From contig JAAZNU010000026.1 in NCBI GenBank assembly GCA_012798135.1, forward strand, positions 1 to 36,194: a stretch of 36,194 nt of DNA, read 5' to 3'. Position numbers and translations under genes: made by a program. Source of the stretch: Veillonellaceae bacterium. GTDB lineage: Bacteria; Bacillota_C; Negativicutes; UBA1444. Shown here in pieces: positions 4,870 through 12,911 of the stretch (within the stretch, counting starts at the first letter, position 1; the number at the start of each line of letters is the position of its first letter). A model generated the notes under the pieces. The model did no database searches. It saw nothing but the letters and a program-made list of their open reading frames with translations, and was not told the DNA's origin.

Positions 4870-6972
4870 ATGTTCTTAAGATATCAAACGCTTGGCACCC
4901 ACCAACCGTTTCCGGGTGAATTGGGAATCGCTTGTGACCATTGCCTGCGAATGGTAGAAAACTGTTTTTTGATATGTTTGCTCCAACGCGTGCAGCTATC
5001 CAATCATCCAAATATCAATGCGTTGACAGCGCGACTTGGCCAACTTGACGAACAGTGTGAGCAGTACCCGCAGATTTACAATTCGGTTGAAAGCGTGATT
5101 GGCGGTCTTCCTGAACCGATACTGGCGCCAATGCTGGAAGCGCATTTATCGAGTTTGATGAACGAATTATCCACGAAATATGTTGACATTAGCAAATTGG
5201 TTACTGACAATCCGGTGAGTTTGGAAAAATTGTTTGGCGATGAATCGGAACCAGCCGCTGAAGAAGAAAATGATATACCGACCATTGAGCAAGTAAAAGC
5301 TAAGTACACCGTTAAGGATATTCCCTGGGAATCATTTAATCAGAGTGATTCTCACATTACGGAACAGCCACTATATAATCTTGCTCTTTCCGCTCGCGAT
5401 GAATTGCTGATGACGGCAAAAGAAAATTTTTGGAGTAAAAATTTTTCAAAGTCATGGATGGAAAAATCTGAACAATACCTGCTGTTTGACACGATGATTC
5501 TGTTTGCCAAGAGTGTTTTAAACAAGGCCAGAATTGATGAAGTGTTGCTGGACTTGCTGAAAAACGTTGGCTATCAAACATTGGACCAGATGCGGCTGGG
5601 AAAAACAATGGATGAAATGGAACCGCTTTTGCGTGAGTTACGGGCAAATAGCGTGGTGCGTTTTGATAAGGAGATTCCGATAACGCGAGCAAATATTAAC
5701 GACTTAGCCGAAGCGATTCAGACGGGGTGCGTAGAGTCTGTTTACGGGGCGGTAGAGCGGTTTATTGAGGAGAAAAAAGAACGAATCGTTGCGATTCTCC
5801 AAGAAGATGCAACACGACGTGATTTTACCGGCGAAATCTCGGCGATTCAGAGTGCTAGAACGTATAGGGATAATTACGTAAAAAGAATATTTTCATTAGT
5901 CTGCGCTCCATATTGTCAACAAATGGGGAGTTCACAGATCGAGCCCCTGCTTGTGGAGTTCTTGATAGAGGTTTTAAGCCGAAAAACGGGGAAATGGTGG
6001 TCGGCGCTTACAAACGTAACCGAAAACAGTCGGTGGATGTTGGCGATTCCTGTGAATCATCTTCGAATTGAGCAATCCATACACTTGGGAAATGTTTCGT
6101 TATATTTGACAGATGATTTTAAGCGCGAGATGGAAGAACGTTTTGGCGAGGATATTACGCAACCGAAATATTTTTCACTGCGTAGTATAGAAAATAAAGC
6201 AGTATGGGCGGTGGCAAGCGGGATTGCAGTATGCGGCCAGGACCCGGAACTGGCGGGAGATATCGCTAAAAGGGTAATCCGCGAAAAAATTTCTACCCTG
6301 ATACAGGTGGCTGACCCACAGCCGATTTCCACAGTAAGATTGGGTGATGAAAACATTATTGCACGGCAACGGGATGATAGAAAATACGAAAACCCCAACT
6401 ATCGCTGGGCGCTAGGCGAAGAATTTTTTGCAAAAAACGGGGTGGAATTGACTGGTCGGCGGAATCCGGAGTCGAACGAGTGGGGTAAATATTTACAGGC
6501 GATTGCGGCGAAAGAAACAGAACTGGCGAAACAGGTGCTGCGGGCGACGCCGTTTTTACTTCAGGCAAAAAACCATACAAATGCAGATAATAAATTTTTG
6601 GATTTGATGCGCTGCTTGCAAACCTTGACAGCAAAAAGCAGCGATGGCGGGAAAAAATCATTGTGGCCCATAAGAGCGGCGCTGCTTTTGGCCGGCCCCA
6701 ATGTGGACGATGCCGGTTACACGTACTTAGCGGCACGCGAATGGTTGATTGGTGATTTCAAGCGTTATCTGGAAATTCAGCAACTATTGCAGTCGGGACA
6801 AAAAATTCACATAGATCGAATGAATGATCGATTGGAACGAATCGTTGAAAAAGCTTGGTTAACACTCTATGGCGCAATAGAGGAGCCCGAGGCGATGGAT
6901 ATTGATGATGTTGTTTTGTGGTGCTCGGTCGTATATCCGAACCCGGCTGCAATTCGGGGTGGAAAGTCATGA
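4870..6972 (+). CDS. 700-residue protein of unknown function, coupled to the nuclease gene
   Basis: I choose ATG 4870, which follows AAAGGGGCAACCGTA; a TTG 33 bases upstream has no better site. The protein is mostly predicted helical, without signal peptide or membrane helices. An N-terminal Cys/His cluster (ACDHC at 21-25) is followed by helices to about residue 122, an acidic linker (ESEPAAEEEND, 125-135), a long helical middle (155-390), a mixed region (395-495), and a helical C-terminus. Residues 540-610 (RATPFLLQAKN ... NKFLDLMRCLQTL ... IRAALLL) loosely recall the helical HEPN-like ends of some abortive-infection proteins, but I see no clear R-x4-6-H motif, so this is only a hint. No P-loop, helicase or nuclease motif was found. 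Its stop overlaps the next start (ATGA), so the two products are probably made together at similar levels and act as a pair. Confidence 0.75.
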   Translation: MFLRYQTLGTHQPFPGELGIACDHCLRMVENCFLICLLQRVQLSNHPNINALTARLGQLDEQCEQYPQIYNSVESVIGGLPEPILAPMLEAHLSSLMNELSTKYVDISKLVTDNPVSLEKLFGDESEPAAEEENDIPTIEQVKAKYTVKDIPWESFNQSDSHITEQPLYNLALSARDELLMTAKENFWSKNFSKSWMEKSEQYLLFDTMILFAKSVLNKARIDEVLLDLLKNVGYQTLDQMRLGKTMDEMEPLLRELRANSVVRFDKEIPITRANINDLAEAIQTGCVESVYGAVERFIEEKKERIVAILQEDATRRDFTGEISAIQSARTYRDNYVKRIFSLVCAPYCQQMGSSQIEPLLVEFLIEVLSRKTGKWWSALTNVTENSRWMLAIPVNHLRIEQSIHLGNVSLYLTDDFKREMEERFGEDITQPKYFSLRSIENKAVWAVASGIAVCGQDPELAGDIAKRVIREKISTLIQVADPQPISTVRLGDENIIARQRDDRKYENPNYRWALGEEFFAKNGVELTGRRNPESNEWGKYLQAIAAKETELAKQVLRATPFLLQAKNHTNADNKFLDLMRCLQTLTAKSSDGGKKSLWPIRAALLLAGPNVDDAGYTYLAAREWLIGDFKRYLEIQQLLQSGQKIHIDRMNDRLERIVEKAWLTLYGAIEEPEAMDIDDVVLWCSVVYPNPAAIRGGKS

Positions 6973-7814
6973 ATACCGTTTTGAGAGGAAAGGATTGTGA
7001 ATTAATTGATGTCGCTGGCAGCGTCATTGGATATGCGAAATGTACGGTTGAGAGCGCGGAAAGTGATTTGGGGTTAAGTAAGCCGAAAAGGGAGATCGTG
7101 CCTTCCCGAGCCGGCGCCATTGAGATACATGTGTTTGATGTGGTAAACGCTAGTGATGATTTTCCTGATCACACGAAGGCGATTCGAGCGCTTTCGCAAG
7201 AAAATGAAAAAATATTTTATGAATATGAGTTTTTCAACGTAGCTTCTACTTCAACTGCTTCTGGGCATTATGTGTTTAATGCTTCAGGGAGCAGTACAAA
7301 GCTTGTTCCGCGAGATCGCTTTAATGAAGTTGTTGGTCAAAACAGGGTTGTTGATTGGAGTAAAATAAAGTGTTTTGATTGTGCGCCAACACCTGCTGAT
7401 GCATTTGAGGCGTTGTGCCGAGAAATTTTGCTTAAATCACCGTATTATTCGGATCGTGAGTTTATCGGAACAGGTGTGGATCGAGGCCGCGACGGCGAGT
7501 ATTATTTTACTGAAAAACCATTTCCGAATAAAGAGAAAAAGGTAAAATGCATTTTGCAATGCAAGTATTCGAGTTCACCAACTACCGCAATTAAACAAGC
7601 AGAAATCCATGATGAATTAGTAAAAATTGAGCAACATACCCCAAGATATTATGTTTTGGCAACAAACAGAAAAATCACTTCAGATTTTCGTGATTGGTAT
7701 TGTAGTGAAGGATTGAATAAGTTTCATTTTGAAAAAATATTGGTGAATCGAGAGGAGCTTGAGTATTTGATTCAAAGTGATTCGGCGCTTTGGTCAAAAT
7801 ACTTCGGCCGATAA
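6969..7814 (+). CDS. Mrr-like PD-(D/E)xK restriction endonuclease-type protein
   Basis: ATG 6969 overlaps the preceding stop by ATGA; a frame extending 17 codons upstream lies inside the previous gene. The 281-residue product ends in a restriction-endonuclease-like domain (about residues 143-235): FEALCREIL (Glu 148), GVDRGRDGE (Asp 171, Asp 175), then ILQCKY (Gln 197, Lys 199), the E...D...QxK arrangement of the Mrr_cat branch. Such enzymes cleave DNA, often modified DNA. The first 140 residues match nothing I know; they contain beta-rich segments (AGAIEIHVFDV, KIFYEYEFFN) and may sense a ligand or DNA mark. The catalytic residues look intact, so the gene is probably active. It has no adjacent methyltransferase, which argues for a type IV or abortive design with the upstream 700-residue protein as partner. 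Composition is A+T-rich like its partner. Confidence 0.8.
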   Translation: MNTVLRGKDCELIDVAGSVIGYAKCTVESAESDLGLSKPKREIVPSRAGAIEIHVFDVVNASDDFPDHTKAIRALSQENEKIFYEYEFFNVASTSTASGHYVFNASGSSTKLVPRDRFNEVVGQNRVVDWSKIKCFDCAPTPADAFEALCREILLKSPYYSDREFIGTGVDRGRDGEYYFTEKPFPNKEKKVKCILQCKYSSSPTTAIKQAEIHDELVKIEQHTPRYYVLATNRKITSDFRDWYCSEGLNKFHFEKILVNREELEYLIQSDSALWSKYFGR

Positions 7815-8046
7815 TATTGAATTCAAGTGTCGACATCTTTGCGCGCCAATCGCCAACGGTGAAAGGTTGAGGATCTGCTCAGGACATTTTATCGAAATGG
7901 TGGGCGGGATTACCTAACTTACGGGCCATGATCGCCGCCGGGAAGTTGTGGGAGGTTCTCCGGCAACGGCCGACAGTGGCGAAGGCGTTTCGGAATCGAA
8001 ATGGAAAGAGTAAGTCTCGATTATTGAATCGAAATCAGGTGATGAT

Positions 8047-9696
8047 ATGGCCATCGAAGGCCAATTGTTCGATAAAAAATCGTTGCGCGCCGTCACGGGG
8101 CATACTGCCAATTGGGCTGAACTCGCCAAGGATTGCGTGGCGTTTGCTACCGCTTCGGGCGGTGTAATCTGGATCGGTGTAGAAGATAACCAGGAACTGC
8201 CGCCCCGCACGCAGAAAATTCCGGCGAACTTGCCGGATACTATCCGCAAGCGCATCGGTGAATGCACAGTGAATGTCACGGTGTTGCCGGAATTGGACGT
8301 TGCGTCAAATGGCGGTGAGTTTATTCGTCTGAACATTCCCCGTTCGGCGTCGGGAATGCCTTCGACATCCAAGGGCCAGTATTTTTTCCGCATTGCTGAT
8401 GAGAGCAAACCGGTATTGGGCGATGAGGTGTTGCGCCTGGCCAGCGAGCGGGCGAATTTTCCGTGGGAAACGTTGACGGCGGGTGGCGTTTCGCAGGCCA
8501 GGATCGATACGGAAAAATGGCAAAAGTTGAAACAAGGATTGCTTGCATCAAATCGTGTCAATAAATCGGTGAAAGAAAAGACCGATGTCGAATTATGGAG
8601 TCACTACAATCTCGCTGCAGACGGATTTTTGACCAACTTGGGGATTTTGTTCGTCGGACGTCAGACAGATCGGGCCAAGCTGGGAACTGCGCCGGTCATC
8701 CAGTTTATCAAATACGATGAACGTGGCGAAAAAGTGAACAAGCTGGTGTGGGATGATTTTTCTCTGAACCCGGTGGAAATGGTTGAAGCGGTTTGGTGCC
8801 AAGTGCCGGACTGGCAGGAAAGTTATGAAATTCCCGATGGGCTGTATCGGCAAACTGTGCCGCATTATGATGAGGTTGTGATCAGAGAATTATTGATCAA
8901 CGCTTTGGTACATCGACCCTATACCCAACGCGGCGATATTTTCATTTCGCTGTACCCGGATCGGCTGCAGATCAAAAATCCTGGGCGGTTACCTTTAGGG
9001 GTTACCCCGAAAAACATTTTGCATGAATCTATCCGCCGTAACGAGCACTTTGCAAAGTTGCTGCACGATTTGTCTCTCATGGAACGGGAAGGCAGCGGGT
9101 ACGACAAAATCTACGAAGTGTTGTTGTCGCAAGGCAAGAAGTTGCCGGAGGTGTTGGAAGGACCGGATTCCGTGGAAGTTGTTGTGCGTCGCCGGATTTT
9201 CGATGTACGCATTATCGATTTTGTCGTCAAGGTTGATGCTGCATTCGAGCTGACGCAGCGCGAAAAAATAGGCTTGGGTCTGTTGGCGCAACAGGAGGCG
9301 TTGACCGCACTGGAGTTATGCAGACTGTTGGAGTTGAAGAACGCGGAAGCGCTGCACCCTTGGATAGATCGCCTGGTTAAGGCGGGAATTGTGGCTTCGC
9401 ATGGCAGAACCAAAGGACAAAGTTACTTGATTAAACCGGAAATGGTCCGCAAGCTTAACTTTAAGGAACCCACAACACTCAAGGCGATTGAGCCGCATCG
9501 ACTGAAAGAGCTAATCCTGGCGGACTTGCGCAAATACGAACTGGCGGGCATTGCCCAAATCCACTCCCGGATCGGGTCTGACATTCCGCGGCGTGATGTG
9601 GGGCGGATGTTAAAAAAACTGATAGAAGAAGGCATGGTTATCCAAGAAGGGGTTAAGAAGCATACCCGCTATCGGTTGCATGTAGGGACGCTATAA
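8047..9696 (+). CDS. AlbA_2/HATPase_c_4 protein, second and divergent copy (COG2865-like)
   Basis: ATG 8047 follows CAGGTGATGAT. The 549-residue product has an N-terminal AlbA_2-type domain (WAELAKDCVAFATASGG, then VIWIGVED), although the usual E-x-x-x-x-E-F-K opening is replaced by GQLFDKKSL. A GHKL-ATPase-like module follows (VIRELLINALVHRPY, NPGRLPLGV, REGSGYDKI). The C-terminal 170 residues contain two winged-helix-like segments (TALELCRLLELKNAEALHPWIDRL; AQIHSRIGSDIPRRDVGRML), suggesting DNA binding. It is longer than the 488-residue relative at 1616-3082 and differs through much of its length. It lies 232 bp after the nuclease operon, in the same direction, but with its own start signals. 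Role unknown: such proteins are usually called regulators and occur in islands, so control of, or participation in, a defence function is an inference only. Confidence 0.8.
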   Translation: MAIEGQLFDKKSLRAVTGHTANWAELAKDCVAFATASGGVIWIGVEDNQELPPRTQKIPANLPDTIRKRIGECTVNVTVLPELDVASNGGEFIRLNIPRSASGMPSTSKGQYFFRIADESKPVLGDEVLRLASERANFPWETLTAGGVSQARIDTEKWQKLKQGLLASNRVNKSVKEKTDVELWSHYNLAADGFLTNLGILFVGRQTDRAKLGTAPVIQFIKYDERGEKVNKLVWDDFSLNPVEMVEAVWCQVPDWQESYEIPDGLYRQTVPHYDEVVIRELLINALVHRPYTQRGDIFISLYPDRLQIKNPGRLPLGVTPKNILHESIRRNEHFAKLLHDLSLMEREGSGYDKIYEVLLSQGKKLPEVLEGPDSVEVVVRRRIFDVRIIDFVVKVDAAFELTQREKIGLGLLAQQEALTALELCRLLELKNAEALHPWIDRLVKAGIVASHGRTKGQSYLIKPEMVRKLNFKEPTTLKAIEPHRLKELILADLRKYELAGIAQIHSRIGSDIPRRDVGRMLKKLIEEGMVIQEGVKKHTRYRLHVGTL

Positions 9697-9883
9697 ATCA
9701 AAAAGTAGCTAAAACGATACTTTTGGTAAATAGAAAGCGAATAAGAAAGCTGACCACGATTCTCTCCAGCTAGTAAAATCAAGGGTTTTGCTATTTACAC
9801 AAATCCGGCGAATAATTTTAAAATGAAATTAGCCGTGTTAATAGAGATCCCTTGGGCTCGGAAACTATCAAGAGGAATAAGCA

Positions 9884-9932
9884 CAAAACCCCAGTCAGTC
9901 TATCCATTGCAGGGTAACTGGCCGGGGTTTTG
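9884..9932. terminator. Bidirectional terminator at the right end of the A+T-rich block
   Basis: CAAAACCCC (9884-9892) and GGGGTTTTG (9924-9932) pair perfectly, with an inner CAGT/ACTG pair. Short T tracts lie on both sides of the stem, so it can serve the AlbA_2/HATPase gene on plus and the helix-turn-helix gene on minus. Confidence 0.75.
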
Positions 9933-9982
9933 TTATAGTCTTATTCATGGCGGCGATTCGCAGGGTCTTCGCCGGTTGTGAT

Positions 9983-10186
9983 TTATGATGGTATTGCGGG
10001 ATGGCTGTAAAAATTTATTACTCTGGTCCGCTTGACCAACCATCGACCGCCGTCTTTTTTGGCAAAGCGGTGAATCCGCCATTCTTTGGAGTTGCACCAT
10101 CGTACCACTGTATCAAGCGAGCAGCGATAGTACTCCGCAAACTCCTGGGCCGTCATCAAGTCATCCGGGTTTGTTTTCATGCTCAT
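9983..10186 (-). CDS. Small excisionase-like helix-turn-helix DNA-binding protein
   Basis: The start at 10186 has a strong ribosome site (GGGAGGAACAGAC) on the minus strand. The 67 residues form one winged helix-turn-helix of the MerR/excisionase kind (HTH_17): MTAQEFAEYYRCSLDTVVRW is the recognition half, and the wing reads GGRWLVKRTRVINF. Proteins like this are either recombination directionality factors (Xis) or small regulators. No integrase is adjacent, but it stands at the right edge of the A+T-rich block, so it may be left over from a mobile element. A TATAAT lies about 40 bases upstream. Confidence 0.75.
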   Translation of the reverse strand: MSMKTNPDDLMTAQEFAEYYRCSLDTVVRWCNSKEWRIHRFAKKDGGRWLVKRTRVINFYSHPAIPS

Positions 10187-10227
10187 GTCTGTTCCTCCCT
10201 GTAGGGAAAAATTAGTAGTTCCTTTTT

Positions 10228-10233
10228 ATTATA
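10228..10233 (-). promoter_or_regulatory. -10 box for the helix-turn-helix gene
   Basis: A perfect TATAAT on the minus strand, about 42 bases before the start codon at 10186. No good -35 is present 17 bases upstream, so an activator or an extended element may compensate. Confidence 0.45.
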
Positions 10234-10292
10234 CACCGATTTTAAAGGGAAGTAGCATGAATCACCGTTTTTCCTGCAGGGAAAATCGATGC

Positions 10293-10322
10293 AAAAAAAT
10301 CGCCTGAACCGAAGTTCAGGCG
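10293..10322 (-). terminator. Intrinsic terminator of mcp-cheW
   Basis: On the minus strand CGCCTGAAC (10322-10314), loop TTCG, GTTCAGGCG (10309-10301) form a perfect 9-bp stem followed by ATTTTTTT. It ends the chemotaxis operon. Confidence 0.92.
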
Positions 10323-10342
10323 AACAAAAACATTTCAACAAA

Positions 10343-10786
10343 TCATCCCGCGTTTTTCATGGCAGTCATTTCCGCTTGGGTAAATAGTTCAGCCAAATTC
10401 AAAATGATAATTAAGCTATTGTTCACTTTGCCGATCGCTTTGATAAAGGCATTCGAGTGTGCGATTCCATTTGCTGTTTCGATTGCACTGTCATCCAGAC
10501 GAATCACTTCCGTAACCGAGTCGACCAATAGTCCGACTTCATTGCCGGAAGCTTCCACAATCAACGCCTGCCGCGTTGAACTTTTGTTGTCCGCCATGGC
10601 GAATTTTTTTGCCAGGTCGATGATGGAGATAATTTTACCGCGAAGGTTTATAATTCCGCTCATATAGCCGAGCGCGTTGGGCAATTGAGTTGCGCCGTTA
10701 TAGCGAATGATTTCCTTGACCTGCCCGATGGGTATGGCATATTTTTCTTGTGCTAACTGAAAGACGACGAATTGTTCCGAGGCCAT
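10343..10786 (-). CDS. cheW: Chemotaxis coupling protein CheW
   Basis: The 147-residue product is a full-length CheW: FVVFQLAQEKYAIPI at the start, then VKEIIRY, the GYMSGIINLRGKIISIIDL core that contacts receptor and kinase, VGLLVDSVTEVI, and a final IIILNLAELF strand. CheW joins methyl-accepting proteins to the histidine kinase CheA at the inner face of the membrane. The start at 10786 is preceded by AAGGGGGTTGAACTATC. It lies 31 bp after the receptor gene and shares its terminator, so receptor and coupler are made together. No cheA is nearby, so this pair probably feeds a kinase encoded elsewhere. Confidence 0.95.
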   Translation of the reverse strand: MASEQFVVFQLAQEKYAIPIGQVKEIIRYNGATQLPNALGYMSGIINLRGKIISIIDLAKKFAMADNKSSTRQALIVEASGNEVGLLVDSVTEVIRLDDSAIETANGIAHSNAFIKAIGKVNNSLIIILNLAELFTQAEMTAMKNAG

Positions 10787-10817
10787 GATAGTTCAACCCC
10801 CTTTCATCGAAATGGAT

Positions 10818-12533
10818 TTATACCCGAAACTTGTTGACTGCATTCTGAAGATCCTGCGCCAGGGTCGCAAGCGCCCGACTGGACGAGGCAATTTCTTCGA
10901 TCGACGCCGACTGCTCTTCCGTTGCCGCCGATACGTTCTGGACTTCTCCGTTGGCTTGTTTCGCCTGGTCGCCCATATTTTTCACCGCGGTAACAATTTG
11001 TTGGCTGCCGCTCGCCATCTGTTGCGTCGCCGCGGAAATTTCCCTCACCTGATCCGATACCTGCAGGATCAGCGCCGCAATTTCATTGAAGGCCTGTCCG
11101 GCGGCAGTAACTACCTCTGTTCCGACTTTCACCTCACGAGTCCCTTCACTCATGGCTACAACCGCCTTGTCCGTGTCGCCCTGAATTTCACCGATCAAGT
11201 TGGCGATCTGCTTGGCTGCATCCTGTGACTGCTCCGCAAGCTTCCTTACTTCTTCCGCTACGACGGCAAAACCTCTGCCCTGTTCTCCGGCCCGAGCCGC
11301 TTCGATGGCGGCATTCAGTGCAAGCAGGTTGGTTTGCCCGGCAATCCCGGAGATCGTTGCGACAATCTGGCCGATTTCTTTGGACCGTTCTCCCAGCTTG
11401 GCAACGACTTGCGCGGAATTGTTGACGGTCCTTTCAATGCTGGACATTTGACTGACAGCCTTGTTTACGGATGCATCGCCTTCTTTTGCTTTCTCTGATG
11501 CCTGGGCCGAGTTTGTCGCCACTTGGTTAGTGCTGGCAGAGACCTGCTGGATTCCGGCCGACATCTGTTCCACTACGGCGGAAGTTTCTATGGCTGCTGT
11601 TACTGCCATTTCCGATCCATTCGCTACATTGCTGACGGATCCGGCAACTTGTGCAACTGCCTGAGCGGATTGCTCGGAACTGGCCGTCAGTTCTTCCGAA
11701 GAGGCCGCCACCTGCTCGGCGGATTCATTGACTTGTTTCAGTACCTTGCGGACATTGGTTCGCATGTCAACCATTGCATCCGCCAATTGCCCTATTTCGT
11801 CTTTTTGGTTTATGTGGCGAGGTTTATCGCGAAAATCTCCCTCAGCCAGTGAACGACATTCACCGACCATTGCGTGAAGCGGTTTGGTAATCGCCCGCGC
11901 AATCAGCCAGCCGCTAAAGCCAAGTACAATCGCCATGAAGATAAACAACCCGGCCATCAGCATCTCGGCTATTTTTTGGTCGGCTGTCGTATCGGCGTCC
12001 ATTTTTTTTGAAAGCTCTTCATAATAGGTGGCTAAATTGCGAAGATTATCCGTATATTCCGTAACCATCGGGGTTACATCCTTTACATACAGCGCATAGG
12101 CTTCCGCATTTTTGTTTTGCATCGCCAGTTCAATCGCTTGTGTCCGGACAACACGGTATCGTTGTTGCGAATCTTTTAATTTCGCCAGCAGCTCCTTGGC
12201 TTTGGCATCCAAGGGCAACTTTTCAATGAATGTCATATTTTTATTATTTTTTTCAATGCGTTCGCCAATTGATTTTTTCAGTTCTTCATTCTTTTTTGCA
12301 TCGGTAGTCAGCATCAGTTCCAGAATAAAGCCGTTTACAGCCCGCGCATTGGAGCGGTTATCGGTCAGTACGCTCACAGGCAACAGGCGCTCTGCATACA
12401 TGAGATTCAAGCTGTCATTGGTTTTCTCAAGATAGTAGAAACCAATTCCCGCCATAGAGCCCATGGCGATAAATGCAGTCAGAATCAAAATTCCCAGTTT
12501 CTGGCCGGTTTTCAGGTTATTCAAAATGCTCAC
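10818..12533 (-). CDS. Methyl-accepting chemotaxis protein with a four-helix-bundle sensor
   Basis: I place the start at GTG 12533, eight to nine bases after TTGGGAGG; a longer frame to 12587 has no ribosome site. The 571 residues show a first membrane helix (about 12-34), an extracytoplasmic helical domain (35-190) of the 4HB_MCP type, a second membrane helix (about 190-212), a HAMP linker ([18 protein letters not shown]), and a long coiled-coil signalling domain with the conserved hairpin tip ([23 protein letters not shown]). It senses a chemical outside the membrane and regulates CheA through CheW. The ligand is not deducible. It forms a two-gene operon with cheW and has its own promoter 30 bases upstream. 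Confidence 0.93.
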   Translation of the reverse strand: MSILNNLKTGQKLGILILTAFIAMGSMAGIGFYYLEKTNDSLNLMYAERLLPVSVLTDNRSNARAVNGFILELMLTTDAKKNEELKKSIGERIEKNNKNMTFIEKLPLDAKAKELLAKLKDSQQRYRVVRTQAIELAMQNKNAEAYALYVKDVTPMVTEYTDNLRNLATYYEELSKKMDADTTADQKIAEMLMAGLFIFMAIVLGFSGWLIARAITKPLHAMVGECRSLAEGDFRDKPRHINQKDEIGQLADAMVDMRTNVRKVLKQVNESAEQVAASSEELTASSEQSAQAVAQVAGSVSNVANGSEMAVTAAIETSAVVEQMSAGIQQVSASTNQVATNSAQASEKAKEGDASVNKAVSQMSSIERTVNNSAQVVAKLGERSKEIGQIVATISGIAGQTNLLALNAAIEAARAGEQGRGFAVVAEEVRKLAEQSQDAAKQIANLIGEIQGDTDKAVVAMSEGTREVKVGTEVVTAAGQAFNEIAALILQVSDQVREISAATQQMASGSQQIVTAVKNMGDQAKQANGEVQNVSAATEEQSASIEEIASSSRALATLAQDLQNAVNKFRV

Positions 12534-12564
12534 GAAACAGAACCTCCCAATATTTATTTCTACA

Positions 12565-12592
12565 ATCATATCCAAAGCAAGTTGCATGCCAA
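12565..12592 (-). promoter_or_regulatory. Sigma-70-type promoter of mcp-cheW
   Basis: On the minus strand TTGGCA (12592-12587) and TATGAT (12570-12565) are separated by 16 bases and end about 31 bases before the GTG start. No sigma-28-type flagellar promoter was found. Confidence 0.6.
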
Positions 12593-12710
12593 TAAACCAA
12601 TAAAAACTCCCACAGATCGGCTAACGCCGCTAAAATAGCGGGTAAAATATTTTTTTCAGCACAATAGCGATTCTGTTTTTCGTGCTTTTGTTTATGATTC
12701 ATTAAAAAAA

Positions 12711-12728
12711 ACCGACCAGTTGGTCGAC
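12711..12728. promoter_or_regulatory. Palindromic operator, TetR-style
   Basis: The core CGACCA-GT-TGGTCG (12713-12726) is a near-perfect dyad in an A-rich context, a form typical of operators bound by TetR-family dimers. It lies between the divergent mcp promoter and the outer-membrane protein gene (start 12912), so either could be controlled. No tetR is adjacent; the TetR gene in this window is at 27408 and any link to it is a guess. Confidence 0.5.
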
Positions 12729-12911
12729 TGTTTGGTGCTATGCGACGATTTCGCCGTTTTCCATTTTCCCCCTGGTGGATTTGTTTCCGGGCAGCGTACG
12801 GTGAACCTGCCGGGGCAACGCTGGCGCGGGCAGGAAAATCCGGCCCCGGCGCGAATTCATACAGAAAATGGATCGGCCGCCGCGTGGGGGCCAGGAGAAA
12901 GAGGCGTTGCG

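Noticed and set aside
4870..6972. Assignment of the 700-residue protein as a HEPN toxin
   Set aside because: Only a loose likeness in residues 540-610; the R-x4-6-H catalytic motif was not found.
7928..8167. 79-codon frame overlapping the start of the second AlbA_2 gene
   Set aside because: Basic, low-complexity translation and no ribosome site; the overlapping gene is certain.
12625..12655. Hairpin CCGCTA-AAA-TAGCGG followed by T-rich sequence as a plus-strand terminator
   Set aside because: No plus-strand gene precedes it; it lies in the mcp upstream region and may be chance.
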